Origin: Antedon bifida
Lineage: Eukaryota; Echinodermata; Crinoidea; Comatulida; Antedonidae
Assembly: GCA_963402885.1 (NCBI GenBank)
Contig: OY727098.1
Location: 19,020,717 to 19,084,716, forward strand
Length of the DNA: 64,000 nucleotides
Direction of reading: 5' to 3'
Positions 61,880-64,000 of this stretch are shown here, in pieces (positions within the stretch are counted from its first letter, which is position 1; the number at the start of each line of letters is the position of its first letter). The notes under the pieces are model-generated. The model had not been told where the DNA came from and searched no databases. It worked only from the letters and a program-made list of their open reading frames with translations. The position numbers and the translations under genes are program-made.

Positions 61880-63078
61880 TCATTTTTTTGGTTTTTCATC
61901 ATCCGGGTCTGAAATATACAAAAAATATATATAATACAGATTATTCTAGAGTAGAGGGTGTTGGGAGTACTGCAGTAGACCCAGGACGTGATCCAAGAGG
62001 TATTTCGGTAAAACTCTAAATCTAAAGTACAGTACACGGGTAATAACAAAGAACAAGGATGTGAGGCAAGTAATGCACGAAGAAAAGGTATCCGTGGCAT
62101 CACCTTATAATTCCTAAAGGTAAAACTTAAAAAATTCAACGAAAGTAAAAATTATCAAATTAACGTCTTAAATAATTATACGTGACACTTTATTTTGAAT
62201 GTTAAATTTTCTTTTTTGTAAACATCATTATCAGCATTGTCATTTGAAATACTAGATTCACCCACACTATAGTTTTGATTTCGAGTGTATACGTGTAACA
62301 TTGGGTTGCAAATTGGATCACGTACACACACTATCATTAACAATAAAACTTAACGCGTCGTAAAGATTGAGAATACCTTACCCCAATAAAAAAAGGAAGA
62401 ATTTGTGGCCTTGTTTGGACGGCCTTGCCCCCCACCCCCCTTTCCAATTCGCTATAGACAAATGTTTGGATCCGCCCTAGGAGTGAATCATGAGTGGGGA
62501 AGTGAGTCATCGTGAGTGAGTATGAGAGTAAATTTATCAGAGAGTCAGTCAGTATTGAAATAAAAATATATTTACCATAATTTTGACATGTATTGCCATA
62601 GTATTCCGGATCACATCTGCAAGTGTTGCGATCTACACAGTATCCATGTATGCTGCACGGTGGCACACAAATTGCTGAAACAGAAAACAAATTGAAGAGT
62701 ATTTAATATACATAATGTTATGTTCAAGCTATTTCCCAATTTAACCTTACACTTACTGGATTGCACCGACTGCACTTTAATATAAATAAAATAATATTGT
62801 ATGTTTTAATGCTTTTACATGCCAACAAGCTAAGATAATTTACACTTACGTATGGTACACTCGTCGCTACCAGACGTTGATGTATACCCATCGCAACATT
62901 CATACGTAGATCCAGTTGTGTAGACTATTCTATACTTAGTAATCGGTGTGTTCACTAATCTAATTGATATAAAAAGGTTTCATTGCCAAGAAGTAGTCAT
63001 TTCAGGTATGGGAATTTTACAAATTAAAAAGTTTTACCTTTCGTCCACATCGTCATTCTGATATTGTTTATTGTTCAT
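61880..63078 (-). CDS. Gene C: compact EMI-EGF gene or remnant
   Basis: Phase-consistent minus exons: 63078-63038 (tentative, MNNKQYQNDDVDE), 62959-62850 (EMI C-half: TKYRIVYTTGSTYECCDGY, SGSDEC), 62674-62576 (EGF: CVPPCSIHGYCVDRNTCRCD) and 61908-61880 (DPDDEKPKK, TGA). The EMI and EGF exons are homologous to gene B exons 3 and 4, with the same phases. The predicted product is only about 93 aa and lacks the EMI N-half, signal peptide and TM helix. Either upstream exons were missed, perhaps beyond the right edge, or this is a decaying copy. The middle two exons are solid; the ends are weak. Confidence 0.5.
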
Positions 63079-64000
63079 ATTAAACAAATTTGGAAGTACA
63101 ATTTAAAGAATAAAAAAACATGATAGGAATAGTTACATAGAATAAAGATGATTCAAAACTTAATTGTTCATTTCTCTGTTTCTTCTTATATTATTTTTTT
63201 GTATCTTTTATATTTTGAAATTTGTTAATTAAACTAAACTGATTTTACGACCTGGCCATAACTAAGAGTATTCTTTTAATCAGCAATTAAACAGACCAAA
63301 TAATAGTAAAAACTGATTATTTAAAGTTATTGAACGGTACTAGGAAGTGCCCCACACTGAGAGTTAGCGAATATATAAAGCTTCGACGTACTAACGGTGT
63401 TATGAAATCAGATGAAGTCATCTATTACGTCACTTCATGGATTAAGGAATAGAAGGATATGCATAATTTTTCAAAGCTTTCATGACTCTAACCGACAGAG
63501 CGCGGACGGCCCACAACAACGAAACGGTAGCGTGCTAATATATTGTTTACTGCACATGCGCAACAACCTTTAACCTTGTTTGTTACGCTTTCGGGCGATC
63601 TTGGTGGCATAATTAAACTTTCATATTGTTAGCGCTAGCTACGAACAAAACTTTATGAGACGAATTTAATTATAACTTTTCTAAATTCGAATTAAATGAT
63701 CTCCCAGAAATATTACACGATTATTAATAAATGTAATTACAAGATTAAATACAAATTGTAAACTGTAGTACCCTTTGGGTTTAGAACATTCATTCATATT
63801 TTGCCAAAATGTTTGAAATCCGGCGCGATTGATCTATCTAGGCTTACGCGAATGTTTATGACCTTAAAGTACCATTTTCCTGTAGTAGCTCTACAACTTA
63901 CAGGTTATTATTGTGATTTAAATCAAAGAACTTAAAACACAAGAATCTCCTGTTCGTCCGAAGCGCGTAACAATTTCGAAAGGCATTGTGGGATAGAATA
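63079..64000. other. No gene recognised
   Basis: Contains CACATGCGCA (NRF1-like, about 63553) and a TATATAAAG at about 63372 on plus. Possibly a promoter for a gene beyond the edge. Confidence 0.35.

Overview
The window looks like a gene-sparse, AT-rich piece of a metazoan nuclear genome. Coding exons are short, bounded by GT/AG splice sites in consistent phase, and separated by repeat-filled introns. The gene content (CFAP299, an anthrax-toxin-receptor-like vWA exon, EMI/EGF receptors, a C-type lectin receptor) and the repeats suggest a marine invertebrate deuterostome, perhaps an echinoderm. That assignment is inference. No bacterial genes, CRISPR arrays, rRNA or intact tRNA genes were seen.

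Layout. (1) 1-3996: mostly unannotated, with a possible plus-strand terminal exon at 2200-2328. (2) 3997-13565: a nested array of about 1.5-1.6 kb hairpin-bounded mobile elements. It ends 55 bp from the splice donor of a minus-strand first exon (13620-13738) encoding a signal peptide and the start of a vWA domain like ANTXR1/2. (3) 16789-24606: a second array of the same element families. (4) 26221-34918: a divergent gene pair. A 578-aa coiled-coil protein lies on minus and CFAP299 (233 aa) on plus, sharing a promoter with two RFX X-box matches. (5) 35709-53163: two tandem paralogues on minus, gene A (834 aa) and gene B (799 aa). Both have signal peptide, EMI domain, Cys-rich/EGF-like modules, repeated Ig/HYR-like beta-rich modules, one TM helix and a tyrosine-rich tail. 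(6) 55365-57993: a plus-strand type I C-type-lectin-like receptor. (7) 58990-60262: a broken duplicate of the 5' part of the EMI gene, interrupted by a LINE reverse-transcriptase fragment. (8) 61880-63078: a compact EMI-EGF gene or remnant on minus.

Two themes stand out. The first is the hairpin element system. Each element starts with a 21-nt hairpin followed by a family-specific tag, and ends with a hairpin whose distal arm is the exact reverse complement of that tag. Four tag families are present. New copies sit in the A-rich tails of older ones, so opening and closing signals nest like brackets. No encoded protein was found. The second is the 35.7-63 kb cluster of EMI receptors with tandemly expanded tyrosine motifs plus a lectin receptor. 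It shows copy-number change, exon gain, near-identical patches suggesting gene conversion, and reiterated promoter/5'-exon modules, which is the profile of a fast-evolving recognition gene family. An immune or phagocytic role is inference. Exon models were built by hand from splice signals, reading phase and paralogue comparison.
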